Shown in pieces: positions 45,818 to 57,000 of a stretch of 64,000 nucleotides of DNA; position 1 is the stretch's first letter; each line of letters starts with the position of its first letter. The notes under the pieces are model-generated. The model saw nothing but the letters and a program-made list of their open reading frames with translations. It was not told where the DNA came from and searched no databases. The position numbers and the translations under genes are program-made. This DNA comes from Chitinophagaceae bacterium 26-R-25 (GTDB lineage Bacteria > Bacteroidota > Bacteroidia > Chitinophagales > Chitinophagaceae): assembly GCA_029906195.1 (NCBI GenBank), contig JARWSJ010000001.1, positions 2,976,001 to 3,040,000 of the forward strand. Reading direction: 5' to 3'.

Positions 45818-47773
45818 CTATTTGCTATTTACTGGTTTTATGTTAGAATAAGCTTTCTCTAATCCTGCATTGCTCATGATCTTTACTGCAGCCGGCGGCC
45901 AATCACCGTTGGTAACAAGAGTAGCATTTGTCATGCTGGTATTGATTCCCTTGTTTATATTATCTAGTGTGGTTGTATAATTGTTATTGATGTTGATATC
46001 ATGAATGGAACGTGTCCAGATGTGTGCGTACCGGGGAGACTTGTTTATCACATTATCGCTTAGATCAAACCAACTGCTACCTTCGTCCGCATACAAAGCG
46101 CCAAACTGGTTATTTACATTTTGAATATAGTTGTTTGTGATGTAACCTTTATTCGTAGCGGAACCGTTGGTAGGTCCCAATGTGTAGATCGCTCCGCCAT
46201 CTCTTAATACGGACATGATATCGTGAATGTAGTTGTACTGAATATTCGTTCGCTGGGAAACGGAAGTCGCGAACCTATCCCATCCCCAACCAATATGAAT
46301 ACCGGAGTAAGGCGCATTACTAATTTCATTATGCACGATATCCATATCTACCGGCAGGGTTGCGGCTATGGCCGAGGAGGAGAAGTATTCAACGCCAATC
46401 TTGTTAAAGTAACTGTTGTATATATCGTTATTGCGAAGCCACACTAGGCTATCGGTATTCTGCATATAGCTTTCTGTTCCTGCAGTAAATATCCCTGCGT
46501 AATCACCCACCTGTATACCATTGCCGGAGATGTCGGTGAATACACATCCTGCAACGAGGTTATCCTGTGAACCACTATACATGTTGAGGCCACTACCTCC
46601 CAGATGTTCAAAAACAACTCTTTCAAATTTGATGGCTCTTGCATACTTAAGATTAACAGCTGCATTGATAATGCTCTCTCCCTGGTCATCTCTCATCACA
46701 TTGTTTTGCGCATCGGGCAATCCGCGATTTCCGCTTACTCTTAAGTAAGTGGCGTGTGAAAAAGTAAGCCCTCTGAATTGGATGTTGCCGGTCTTATTGC
46801 CTGCATCAGCGCCTTGAATCCTTACCAATTCTTCTAACACAGGCACCACAACAGAAGCGCTAGCCATGTTTTCACCAGCCCCTGGTTTATAATAAATGAA
46901 GCCCGTTGCTCTGTCAAGGTACCATTCACCTTCTTCATCCAACAGCTCATACGCATTTTCAATATACCACGGGAGACCTTTGGCATTGTGGCTTCCGCCA
47001 ACAGAGGTTCCTCCTTTATTGGTTACAAAGCCCCAACCGGGTTGCTTCATGTTGATGGTGGTAATGCTGTCGTTGCTGGAAATCGTACTCACTCCTATTC
47101 TCGGCGCTGTCCATTCGTTTTTAAAAACAAACTCAATATCGCCCTGGTTTTTCCAGCGCTGCATTGGAATGGGTGAGTTCGCAAATACATCACCTTTCGC
47201 TGTGTAGCCAAACGCTTTAACGAAGGTTAATGGCGAAGGCACTACTGTGCTTCTGGCGCGTGTTGCGCGAATGCCGTTCACAAACAACTGTCTCGTTTCG
47301 AGGCCCTTGCCAGCGTACGCTCTGTAAATGTTTTTTGTTGTATCAAACAGTGTCCAGTCTTTGATTTCCTTGCCTCCGCTGATAACAGGCTTTTCATTTT
47401 TATACGCTGCATAAATAATATTGAAGCCCCTGGTGCCCGAGTCTGTTGTATCGAAAAGCAAAGTGGACTTCAACCAGTAAGTGCCTCCCCTCAAATATAC
47501 ATGTATGTCGCCTTTCATATTTGCATGCATGGTGCGCACCACATCGCGGGCTTTTTCAATCGTTCGAAATGCCTTTGCTACGCTGGTGCCATCATGAGTG
47601 ATGTCATCCCCTTTAACAGGATCCACATAGTAGTTGATTGGTTTGCCGGCCATTGCTCCCAAACGCGTTAGTACAACCAACAATACAATAAAACATAGCC
47701 TCAGCAAACGAAAGTAAGAGGCTTTATTGTTACTTGATTTAATAGTGCTTCGATTATTCTTTAGATTCATCAT
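45818..47773 (-). CDS. secreted right-handed beta-helix protein, putative glycosidase
   Basis: A 651-residue protein with signal peptide and the opening YYVDPVKGDDITHDGTSVAK, AFRTIEKARD typical of pectin-lyase-fold enzymes. The body (IQFRGLTFSHATYLRV, GSGLNMYSGSQDNLVAGCVF, SGIHIGWGW, DGGAIYTLG) is a right-handed parallel beta-helix. It is similar in build to GH141 and related helix glycosidases. Asp/Glu in the RDGGAIY and ADEGSSW turns may be catalytic. The substrate is unknown; the neighbours suggest a side-chain enzyme. Confidence 0.75.
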   Translation of the reverse strand: MMNLKNNRSTIKSSNNKASYFRLLRLCFIVLLVVLTRLGAMAGKPINYYVDPVKGDDITHDGTSVAKAFRTIEKARDVVRTMHANMKGDIHVYLRGGTYWLKSTLLFDTTDSGTRGFNIIYAAYKNEKPVISGGKEIKDWTLFDTTKNIYRAYAGKGLETRQLFVNGIRATRARSTVVPSPLTFVKAFGYTAKGDVFANSPIPMQRWKNQGDIEFVFKNEWTAPRIGVSTISSNDSITTINMKQPGWGFVTNKGGTSVGGSHNAKGLPWYIENAYELLDEEGEWYLDRATGFIYYKPGAGENMASASVVVPVLEELVRIQGADAGNKTGNIQFRGLTFSHATYLRVSGNRGLPDAQNNVMRDDQGESIINAAVNLKYARAIKFERVVFEHLGGSGLNMYSGSQDNLVAGCVFTDISGNGIQVGDYAGIFTAGTESYMQNTDSLVWLRNNDIYNSYFNKIGVEYFSSSAIAATLPVDMDIVHNEISNAPYSGIHIGWGWDRFATSVSQRTNIQYNYIHDIMSVLRDGGAIYTLGPTNGSATNKGYITNNYIQNVNNQFGALYADEGSSWFDLSDNVINKSPRYAHIWTRSIHDININNNYTTTLDNINKGINTSMTNATLVTNGDWPPAAVKIMSNAGLEKAYSNIKPVNSK

Positions 47774-47812
47774 TAACTTGTTGATAGATGAAATTTCATT
47801 TCAATTTATTCT

Positions 47813-50161
47813 CTAATTAACTGAGTGCAAACCTGTGCCCCATGCTTTGTTGGGCGTTGGTCCCAGCTCGATCTTCATAGTACCGCCACGCGCAAATTCA
47901 CTAAATGGCATTTCAAAACTTTTCCAGGATTTGCCGTTCAATGTTGCAGACTGTATGTAGGTGTTGTCCTTTCCTGCAGGAGCTGATGTTTGAATCACAA
48001 ATGTTTTTTTGCCTGGCAAATGAAATATGATCTTTTCAAAAATGGGTGAAGTAATTTCAAGCGTGGGGTTAACATCAGCCAGACCTTGCACATCAAATAA
48101 GCCAACAGACATCAAAGCACTCAACGCCCCCATTTGTCCCTGGTCTTCGTCGCCTCTGTAACCTGCATAGTAAGTGGTATCACCGAAAGTGTTTTCTTTC
48201 ACCTGGCGAACCCAGTACTGTGTGAGCCATGGCGCACTGGCATGGCTAAACAGGTGAGCAAGTTCACAGCCGGGTTCATTATCGTAGTCAACACGTGCGG
48301 CATAATGTTCGCCATGTTCCGCTGCAAAGCCCTTGCTTCTCGCACTTTCAAAATCGGCACTTAATCTTTTTATAAACGCTTCATTGCCACCCATGATCTT
48401 TATTAGTCCTTTCACATCCTGGGGAACATAATAACTGTAGATGGATGAGTTCGATTCAATGAAACCCGGTGTAGCATAGTTAACGCCGGTTTTGCTGCCT
48501 ATGGCTTCGAATGGAGTCAGCCAGTGCCCTAAGGTATCTTTAGGTCTGACGTAGCCTACGGATGTGTCGAAAATATTTTTCCAGTACCCTGCTCTTTGCA
48601 AAAACTCAGGGCAGTATTTCTTTTTGTTCAAGATCGATGCCATGTTGGCTATGCACCAATCCTGGTAAGCATACTCAAGCGTCATAGAAGCTCCACCACG
48701 ATTATATCCATCGCCTCTGGCCCTGATTTCAATAGGCACATAACCATATTTTAAATACCAGTCTATACCACCGCCTTTTGGAGACGGCCCTGCTTCATAC
48801 CCTCCCCTGTCTCTTGTTCCACCGGGAAATGCATTTTTGTACGCTCCTTTAAAAGCATCTTCTGTATTAAATGTTGCACGATGTGTTTGAATTAATGCGG
48901 CCATTAAGGGCACCGTTTGATCGCCCACCATCACCCAACATTCCTGTCCTCCCCAGGAGGTGCGGCCCATAATACCGGTATTGTAGTAGTAGTCAAGAAA
49001 AGTGGTGGCAACATCATTTCCCGCTTCAGGAAAAACCATTGACCACAAAATGTTGAGGTTCCAATGACTTCCCCACAACCCATCTGCATCCAGGAAATGA
49101 TATGTTGGCGTACCGCTTGCTGTGAGTGGGACTTTTCTTACAATTGGCTGTAGCCCGCTATTGTCTGTATACTCGCCGTTCACATCTTCGGTTAACCTGC
49201 GGCCAATTGCAGTATGCATCAAATCAGTATAAAACTTTACCTGTTGTTTTCTCGTTCCGCCGTTTACTTCAATTCTTCCCAGGTAATCGTTCCATGCTGA
49301 TTTTGCTCTTGCCACCGCTGCATCAAAATTCCAATCAGGCATTTCCTTTTCAAGATTCATTCTTGCATTTTCGATGCTTACAAATGATATTCCCACTTGC
49401 ATCAATATCTGCTCTCCATCGTGAAGGTTATAATAACTTGCGTACACGCCTGCTTTCTTATCATCAGTAACATCTCCATTAACAAGTTCCTTTGTGGAAT
49501 CGGAAGCAGACTTCCAGAAGTTGATTTTATCGAATGGCTTGCTGAATCTTGCTACAAAATAAACAGTGCAGTTTTTCTTTCTCCTGAAAGTGGGTGCATT
49601 GACTGAGTAACCTTCTATTTCATTGCTACTTACTTTTTTGGCATATCCCTTTACCATATTTACGGGACCAAGGGCAGCAGTTAGATCCATAATGATATGC
49701 GCTTCCTTAGCAGCAGGAAAAGTATAACGATGAAAACCCACACGCTGTGATGCAGTTAGTTCTGCGGTGATGCCATAATCCGGCAACAATATTTTATGAT
49801 ATCCGGCTTTCGCTATTTCTGTCGTGTGGTCTAGTTTGGCACGAGAGGCTTCCAACCCCTGCAATGCTTTACAGGCACCGGTTACAGGCATTACGGGAAT
49901 ACCTGCAGTTTGCGCGTTATGAATGTGACTAAAGTTGAGAATATAAGGATCGTTATATCGATAGCCGGCGTTCCACAATTCACCATGATGTGTATCTGGA
50001 CTTAAAGCCACCATGCCATAGGGTAGTGATGCAGCTGCAAAAAAATCAAACCGTGGCTTTGTTGTAGCTACGAGTGGGTTCGCGAGGTCAGCGGGTTGCT
50101 GGCTGTATGCTTTTGCAAACATGAAAAAAGATAACACACAGAAAAGATTTCGCATTTTCAT
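47813..50161 (-). CDS. alpha-mannosidase, GH92
   Basis: A 782-residue secreted enzyme. The N-terminal beta domain begins NPLVATTKPRFDFFAAASLP with YGMVALSPDT and NFSHIHNAQTAG, signatures of the calcium-dependent GH92 alpha-mannosidases. The (alpha/alpha)6 domain has WGSHWNLNILWSM, GRTSWGGQECWVM, EYAYQDWCIA and the active-site region YRGDEDQGQMGALSA. GH92 enzymes are exo-acting on alpha-mannosides. This is the only firmly placed enzyme of the second PUL. Confidence 0.93.
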   Translation of the reverse strand: MKMRNLFCVLSFFMFAKAYSQQPADLANPLVATTKPRFDFFAAASLPYGMVALSPDTHHGELWNAGYRYNDPYILNFSHIHNAQTAGIPVMPVTGACKALQGLEASRAKLDHTTEIAKAGYHKILLPDYGITAELTASQRVGFHRYTFPAAKEAHIIMDLTAALGPVNMVKGYAKKVSSNEIEGYSVNAPTFRRKKNCTVYFVARFSKPFDKINFWKSASDSTKELVNGDVTDDKKAGVYASYYNLHDGEQILMQVGISFVSIENARMNLEKEMPDWNFDAAVARAKSAWNDYLGRIEVNGGTRKQQVKFYTDLMHTAIGRRLTEDVNGEYTDNSGLQPIVRKVPLTASGTPTYHFLDADGLWGSHWNLNILWSMVFPEAGNDVATTFLDYYYNTGIMGRTSWGGQECWVMVGDQTVPLMAALIQTHRATFNTEDAFKGAYKNAFPGGTRDRGGYEAGPSPKGGGIDWYLKYGYVPIEIRARGDGYNRGGASMTLEYAYQDWCIANMASILNKKKYCPEFLQRAGYWKNIFDTSVGYVRPKDTLGHWLTPFEAIGSKTGVNYATPGFIESNSSIYSYYVPQDVKGLIKIMGGNEAFIKRLSADFESARSKGFAAEHGEHYAARVDYDNEPGCELAHLFSHASAPWLTQYWVRQVKENTFGDTTYYAGYRGDEDQGQMGALSALMSVGLFDVQGLADVNPTLEITSPIFEKIIFHLPGKKTFVIQTSAPAGKDNTYIQSATLNGKSWKSFEMPFSEFARGGTMKIELGPTPNKAWGTGLHSVN

Positions 50162-50206
50162 TGTTACTTCGTATTTATTTTTTATAAACGATCCAAACGA
50201 AAAAAA

Positions 50207-51997
50207 TTATTTAGTTACTGCAGCCTTATCATGCAGGCTTCCAGTGTTAACCAACTTTCTATACTTGTCAACCGAGGCGCCTATGCCTTTTTTCAAATGA
50301 TACTCCGGTCCTATGTACACAAAAGCATAAGGTTTGTACAACGTAGCACAGGAAGGGTTTTGATTCTTCAACGCTTCATACTGCTTCCAATAACGATCAT
50401 AATTTTCTATGGACGTTTTTATCTTAGCCTTTTTGTAAACGCCTGTTTTATCTCCTTCAAACCCAAGCGCCATGATGTTCCAGCCTTCGGCAATGATCTT
50501 ATGTAACAATAGTCCGTATTGACTAGACACTCTAACATAAGCCTGGTCAGCTTTATCACGCATTGTTATACTCTGGCTTAACGCTTCAATCTTTTCCCAC
50601 ATGGCTACTGCTTCATATTTTTCTGCAACTGCTTTTTCCAACGCACCCTGATCGTAGTATTTGGAAAACGCACGGTACAACAGTCCTTCAGAGGCATATG
50701 ATGGACTTTCAGGAATGGAGTCTACTCCGGCAAGGAACTCGTCTCTCATCCAGAATGACCATCCATTTTCAAATGGCAGCGCACTACTGTAATGTCCTCT
50801 CAGGACAGCTTTTGTTGAAAGCAAACATAGTTCCCTAAACTTCTTACGTGAAGCTCCCGTGATACCATTTTCATCCATAAAACGATTGAAAACTTCTTCT
50901 TCTGTTTGCGCCGTATTAGCGGCCCAACGAGCAATTACATAGGCGTTGAGCTTGCACCAGAATTCGTTGCTGATGTAAGGCCCAACCCAGCCGCCACCGC
51001 GACTCCAGCTCCATACGCCTTTAAAGTTGGGACTATTTTTTATATCATTCAGAGACTTATAACCTTGTTGTGGCGAATTGGTTTCATACTCCTCAAATCC
51101 ATTGATCACACCGTTCATGACATAATTGGGGTATGCCCCTTTTCCTTCGTACTCGCGCTGGCATTGCACTTCAACTATCTGGGGATGATTGCCGAGCGTT
51201 AAAGTAGGATTAAAACCAACTGTTCTCAGGTAATCACCTTGTGTATGTTTAATAGAAAATATAAGTTGAGGATGAGGAGTTATACTGTTGACTACTTTCA
51301 AATAATAGTCAGGCGACTCATGCATGCCGCCAAAGGACCAGGTGCGATAAAATATGGTCTTGTTTCTTTTTACACACACTTCATCCCTCAACAGGTTAAG
51401 TAATTTGATATGGCTTTGTGGTCCATTGGTGATGGGATTATTACCTGTATGATAAGGCAAATTATTTAAGTAGGTTTCGCCTGTGCGAATAACCAATCCA
51501 TCCAGGTCGGGAAAAGTTTCAAACAACTCTTCCAGCATTATTCTGTGTATCTCAATTGTGCGGGGACGCTCAAAGGATATGTGACCGAGGCTGTCACATA
51601 TTTCACTGCGATACATCTCCACGAGTTTTTTTGGCAGTACAATGATATCGGTAAAATAGTATGCTTTGATTCCTGCAGCATGTGCAGCTTTAATATTTTT
51701 TCTTACGGTCTCTGCCGCGTTCATTACCCATTGCCACTCTTTGGAACCTTCCGGAAAGATAGCAGGGTTTAGTTTTTTGAAAGTTATAGCAGCGTGTGCG
51801 AATACAAAATCATTAAAAACCTGGCCTGTGTAGCCTTGATCTTTCAGTGCGTTCGGATCATTAAAAACTGATTGGGTTAATGGTTCGCCGGGGTTATTAT
51901 GAACCATGTCCAAAATATAGCGCCCATCTTTATTTTGGGAATGAGCTTGTAGCGAAAAAATACAAAGGCTGAAGAATAATAAAAGACGGGTGTTCAT
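50207..51997 (-). CDS. putative TIM-barrel glycoside hydrolase, family not recognised
   Basis: A 596-residue secreted protein. The early part has barrel-like motifs (GYTGQVFNDFVF, HAAGIKAYYFTDIIV) and LEELFETFPDLDGLVIRTGE, where the Glu could be acid/base. HNIK-type strands follow with KTIFYRTWSFGGMHES, LIFSIKHTQGDY and WSWSRGGGW. The build recalls the barrel of GH67 alpha-glucuronidases, but I cannot assign a family. It follows the SusD gene across an intercistronic hairpin and is the first enzyme of the second PUL, so a glycan-cleaving role is likely. Confidence 0.65.
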   Translation of the reverse strand: MNTRLLLFFSLCIFSLQAHSQNKDGRYILDMVHNNPGEPLTQSVFNDPNALKDQGYTGQVFNDFVFAHAAITFKKLNPAIFPEGSKEWQWVMNAAETVRKNIKAAHAAGIKAYYFTDIIVLPKKLVEMYRSEICDSLGHISFERPRTIEIHRIMLEELFETFPDLDGLVIRTGETYLNNLPYHTGNNPITNGPQSHIKLLNLLRDEVCVKRNKTIFYRTWSFGGMHESPDYYLKVVNSITPHPQLIFSIKHTQGDYLRTVGFNPTLTLGNHPQIVEVQCQREYEGKGAYPNYVMNGVINGFEEYETNSPQQGYKSLNDIKNSPNFKGVWSWSRGGGWVGPYISNEFWCKLNAYVIARWAANTAQTEEEVFNRFMDENGITGASRKKFRELCLLSTKAVLRGHYSSALPFENGWSFWMRDEFLAGVDSIPESPSYASEGLLYRAFSKYYDQGALEKAVAEKYEAVAMWEKIEALSQSITMRDKADQAYVRVSSQYGLLLHKIIAEGWNIMALGFEGDKTGVYKKAKIKTSIENYDRYWKQYEALKNQNPSCATLYKPYAFVYIGPEYHLKKGIGASVDKYRKLVNTGSLHDKAAVTK

Positions 51998-52096
51998 ATT
52001 GGCTATTATTTCTCTCGTTGATAATTTACAACAGGGCGAAGTATTGCTGAATTGAAGTGATGGAGAAGTTGAATTATCCGGTTGCTACTTAATGAG

Positions 52097-52141
52097 AAGA
52101 AAGGATATCCTATTTCTTCAGAAAATAGAATATCCTTTCTT
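52097..52141 (-). other. intercistronic hairpin between susD and the GH genes
   Basis: 52097-52108 pairs perfectly with 52130-52141 (AAGAAAGGATAT and complement), and after one mismatch the stem goes on for about six more pairs. No T-run follows on the minus strand. It may stabilise the susCD mRNA or reduce read-through into the enzyme genes. Confidence 0.7.
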
Positions 52142-52163
52142 CGGATTTAGAGATTAGGGATGC

Positions 52164-54008
52164 TTAGTGCGGAGAATCCCATCCTGGATTTTGTGTCAAC
52201 TTTTTGTTCTTTGTAAGTTGATCCAATGGAAGCGGATTCAAGTAGTCTCTTTGAGCATTGAAATGGTACACACCTCCATTAGCAGTAAACGGAATAGGAC
52301 CAGTCGGAGCGTATGGATCCATATAGCCTTGGGCATCGCGCTTTAGGATTGTTGAACGAAGGGCATCTGTTGAACTATACCTAAAGCCCTTTGGACGACT
52401 GCCGTCAAATAACGCATGTGCGCGCCATCTTTTCCAGTCATTTGTTCTAAAACCTTCTCCTCCTAATTCAACGCGTCTTTCCTGCCTTACAATCGCCAAA
52501 AGAGTTGATACAGGATAACCATAATTAGGCCAGAAGCCTGTAGTTACGTCAGGCAGATGACCTGTCAATGGAGGCATACCCACGCGGTCGCGGAGCAAAT
52601 CTATATTATCAGAAAGATCCGGTAAGGCCCCATTCAACTCAACGAAAGCTTCCACATAATTGAGCATCAGTTCCGGTATTCTGAAACAAGTACTTGCCAC
52701 ACAAGGATCAGTATAGTTCTTCATTATTGAACTTGGATTATGTCCTTTCTTGGGAGCCATACCGGTTATTGAACTTCTGGATTGTCGGGTAGGATCCATA
52801 TTCATTCGCGGTTCTTTATATACCCAATCCTTATAAGTAGGAGGAGTATTATCATACATATAGTCACCCGGTACAAAGATACTTTGGCTGAACCTCGGAT
52901 CAAGCAGATTTGCCATTTGAGTTAACCAGGCTGCACCTGTTGCTGTTGCTACATTGACAGTGTCCATGATGTCCACTGATGTTCCATCTCTTTTCAGATA
53001 ACTTCTGGCCATATCTAAAGACCAGGTACAGCCACCGTAGCCGTATTCCCATAGTACATAACCTGTTTGGCATGAATTTGGAAAAAATGCATTAGAATAG
53101 TTCCTGCTCAGGGTAACTTCCGGAACACCTGAATAGTCAAATTTGCCGAACAAGTTGTGATAGCTCTGCAGCGGACCATCGGCTTTATATAATTTCCCTG
53201 CAAAACCACCGCAATCTGTTTTGAATTGATTGAATGCATCAATTACTTTTTGGAGCATCTTATTGGCATCTACACCGGAAGCTTCAGGGTATCCTGAATG
53301 GTATTTAGCCCAGGTTCCTTCAAACAAGGCTATGCGTGATTTAAAAATCAATGCTGTTTCTTTATTGATCCTGTTCACACCAGTAGAAGCTCTTGGCGAA
53401 AGGTACTTGATGGAAGAATCGACAAGCGCCAAGATGGAATCTACCACCATCGGTCTCGGATCTCTGGCTTTATACAATTGCGCGCTATCTGTCATGTCCA
53501 GAACGTGCGTATACCAAGGTACATCACCAAGCGCCCTCACAAGGTTATGATATGCCGTTGCTTTCAAAAAGCAAGCTTCCCCATAGGTCTGCTGATAAGA
53601 CGAGAAAGGTGCCGTGCATTTTTTATAGTTATCAAAAAACGTGTTGATTTGTCGGATAGCTGTCCAACTCCATGAGCCACCGGATGCGGGAGTTACGGAG
53701 TTTTCACCATTCATATATTTGTTATAACCCGATGCCTGCACCATATTGTCCGATACCTGGTCATCTGAATAGGAGCCCATACTCCCTGCATCTGTACCTA
53801 TCTGTCCGGGAAGCCAGGTATATAAATTTATTATATAGGCATCCAATTCCTGTGGTGTTTGCCAATAGGTAGGTGTAGACACCTGATCCAGGGGAGTTCT
53901 GTCCAGAAATTTGTTACAGGAAAAAAGCGAACAGATTATACTGAAAGTAGTCCCCCAGGTAAGGGTTCTTCCTATCATTTTTTTTATTACTTTATTATTA
54001 TTGTTCAT
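52164..54008 (-). CDS. SusD/RagB-family lipoprotein
   Basis: A 614-residue SusD homologue with lipobox (CSLFSCNK), the N-terminal FLDRTPLDQVSTPTYWQT motif, helix GEACFLKATAYHNLVRALGD, and the C-terminal RQERRVELGGEGFRTNDWKR. It is longer than the 490-residue SusD of the first PUL, pointing to a different, larger ligand. It starts 19 bases after the SusC gene and works with it. Confidence 0.95.
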   Translation of the reverse strand: MNNNNKVIKKMIGRTLTWGTTFSIICSLFSCNKFLDRTPLDQVSTPTYWQTPQELDAYIINLYTWLPGQIGTDAGSMGSYSDDQVSDNMVQASGYNKYMNGENSVTPASGGSWSWTAIRQINTFFDNYKKCTAPFSSYQQTYGEACFLKATAYHNLVRALGDVPWYTHVLDMTDSAQLYKARDPRPMVVDSILALVDSSIKYLSPRASTGVNRINKETALIFKSRIALFEGTWAKYHSGYPEASGVDANKMLQKVIDAFNQFKTDCGGFAGKLYKADGPLQSYHNLFGKFDYSGVPEVTLSRNYSNAFFPNSCQTGYVLWEYGYGGCTWSLDMARSYLKRDGTSVDIMDTVNVATATGAAWLTQMANLLDPRFSQSIFVPGDYMYDNTPPTYKDWVYKEPRMNMDPTRQSRSSITGMAPKKGHNPSSIMKNYTDPCVASTCFRIPELMLNYVEAFVELNGALPDLSDNIDLLRDRVGMPPLTGHLPDVTTGFWPNYGYPVSTLLAIVRQERRVELGGEGFRTNDWKRWRAHALFDGSRPKGFRYSSTDALRSTILKRDAQGYMDPYAPTGPIPFTANGGVYHFNAQRDYLNPLPLDQLTKNKKLTQNPGWDSPH

Positions 54009-54027
54009 GATCTATTTAATTTATCTA

Positions 54028-57000
54028 TTAAAATCCAAGATTCACACCAAATGAGTATGTTGCCTGTTGTGGATACGAAAGACCCACACCATTCTCCGGA
54101 TCTATGTAGTTAGGCATGTTTTTCGCCGACAACACAGCGATGTTTTCTGCCGAGAAATAAAAGCGACAGGTCTTTATTTTTGCTACGTTCAACCATTGGT
54201 TTGGTAAACTGTAGGTTAGCATTACGTTTTTCAAACGCATATAGGCGCCACTCACCAAATATCTGCTACTGGTCGCGAAGTTTTTAGCCCCTTCAGCTCC
54301 AGTATAAGGTCTTGGGAAATAAGAATTTACATTTTGGCCCAGTACAGAAAGAACTCTTGCGTCGCTATTGGCATCTCTATAAAAGTCCAATGACTTGTCC
54401 CCTTGATATATACCTTGCGCTATCGAAGTCTGGCTGCTTATAGGACCGCCCCACCAAGAATAAGTACTTCCCATAAACAGGTCACGTTTGCCAACACCTT
54501 CCAGGAATATAGAAACATCTACACGACCTGCTTTTGGAAAACTATAACCGCTGGCCAGAGTGAAATTAAAGCGATATCGAGGCGTACTGTTTCCTATTAT
54601 TTTAAGATCACCATGATCTGCAAGACTTGAAGCACCCGGAGATATTACTTTATCCCCATTGAGGTCTTCATACTTCACATCACCGGCATACCATTTTGCA
54701 CCGTTAGATATCTTACTTTGATTGATGATGGGTTGTTGTCCAACGGTAGAGGTATTAGGAAAATCACTTTGAGTCAGCAAGCGATCAGAAACATATCCCC
54801 AAATTTCTCCAAATTTTTTCCCTACATACCAGTCAGTGAGCGCAGGAGCAGGATTGTTGTATTTGGTTACTTTCGACTGAGCATCTGACAGACCTAATCC
54901 TACACTATAGTTCCATCTTTGGTTGATGTTGTCAGCCCATTTTACTTGTGCTTCCCAACCTTTGGTTACAAATTCAGCATTGTTTACATCCGGAGCAGTT
55001 GTACCTAACACCGTTGGTACAGGAGTAGCCGGTCCGATCACATCCCATGCCCTTCTATTAAAATAATCAAACTCTGAAGTCAGGCGGTTGTTCAGGAAGC
55101 CTAATTCCAGGCCAACGTCAGCCGTGGTTAATTTTTCCCATGTACGATCCATGTTCAATATGCCCGGCATATTCACATAAGGAAGAGTTGCACCATTGAA
55201 GAGCCATGAAGACTTATTGCCTGTTGTCATGGTAGGTATATGTAAATAACCTGCTGCGTTACCCTGGTTACCTACAGTACCATAAGATGCCCTTATTTTC
55301 GCACGATTAACGATCGATGCTATGCCTTTCCAGAATTTTTCATTACTCATATTCCAACCGGCAGATGCTGAGGGGAAAACGCCCCAACGCTTATCAGCTG
55401 AATAACGGCCGGAACCATCGTAACGTCCATTCACTTCCAATAAGTATCTGCTGTCATAATTGTAATTAAACCTTCCAAAGAATCCGGCAGTAGCCCAGGT
55501 GTTTACCGCATCACTAAGGGAAGGTGATGCTCCTGATGCAACAGCGAATGCAGGTAGATCTGGTGTATAAAGGTTAATATTAGTACCGGTCATATTTTTA
55601 TAATTATCCTCTTCCGCTGAAGCACCGGCTTGAATTCTGAATGTATGTTTCTTAAGCGCATACTCATACGCCATATATCCCTGAACCGTCCAGTATGTTT
55701 CCAATGCACTCTGTTTCGTTAATGAGGATACGTTAGCCCCAGTACCTGCCATATACGATCCGTTAGGCTGCTTGGTAATTACCGGTATCGTAAGCGATTG
55801 GTAGTCAGACACTGATAAACGCCAGGTACCGTCAATATGCGCTGTCAAGCCCTTCAGGATATTAATATCAGCTCCTAAGATATTATCCAGGCGATGAGAT
55901 TTACTCACAATGCTACCACCATTACTTGCTGTGAGCATAGTGGGATTCAGCTCTCCCACTCCGGTCATCACAGGAGTAGTAGGCGCTGATCCGAAGATCC
56001 ATGTATACAGCCCGGACCTACCCAAACCCAAGCCTCCAATCGGGGCTGTTGACTGACCAAGCGAATAACGGGTATGATAACTCAATTTAAGCCAGTCATT
56101 TACCTGTGACATCAACGAGCCATTGATATTATAGCGTTTGAAATTGTCTATATCTTGTACATAATTTAAAACACCCGGTTGATTCACATATCCTCCGGAA
56201 AGGAAGTAAGTAGTTTTATCACTTCCACCTCTTACCGAGAAATTATGCTGCTGGCGAAATGAAGAACGCAACCATACATCCACCATGTCGTTGTTGTTCA
56301 TAGCAGTACCATAGCCGGACGGAGTACCGTTGGTATAGATGAAAGGATTCAGTTGAGCATAGGTATATTTTCCGGGATGAAGTATGTTGTCCTGAATGGT
56401 ATCCAAAATACCCTTTGTATAACTTACTGCATTTGCATTTCCTCCGGCAACGTTCATTTGCCCCTGATCAATGGCAAGCGCGTAAGTGTATGCATCAACC
56501 GTGTGAGGCACTCTTACAGGAGTAACTTTCGCAAAGTTCCCATCATACGTAAATTGGGGGCTTTCGTTTCTCTTAGCCATTTTTGTAGAAATCACAAGAA
56601 CACCGTAAGGTGCGCGGGCTCCGTATACAGCAGATGCTGCGGCATCCTTTAGTACAGATACGCTTTCGATATCATTTGGATTCAAAGCGTCGAAGTCTGT
56701 CATAGTGCCAGGAATACCGTCAATTACCACCAATGGTTCAGTAGTACCAACAACACCACTATTTGCTATGGCAGCAGATCCCCTGATTTGAACAGTAGGT
56801 CTTGAGCCCGGCGTGTTACCACCTGATGGTGCACTAAACACCAAACTTGGAGCCGTTCCTTGCAACATGGCGGTGGCGCTGGTTACAGGGCGGTTTTCCA
56901 ATTGTTTGGCGCTGATTGTTTCAACTGCACCAGTCATGTTGATTTTCTTTTGTTTACCGTAGCCCACTACGACTACGTCTTCAAGGCTTTTGTCGGCCAC

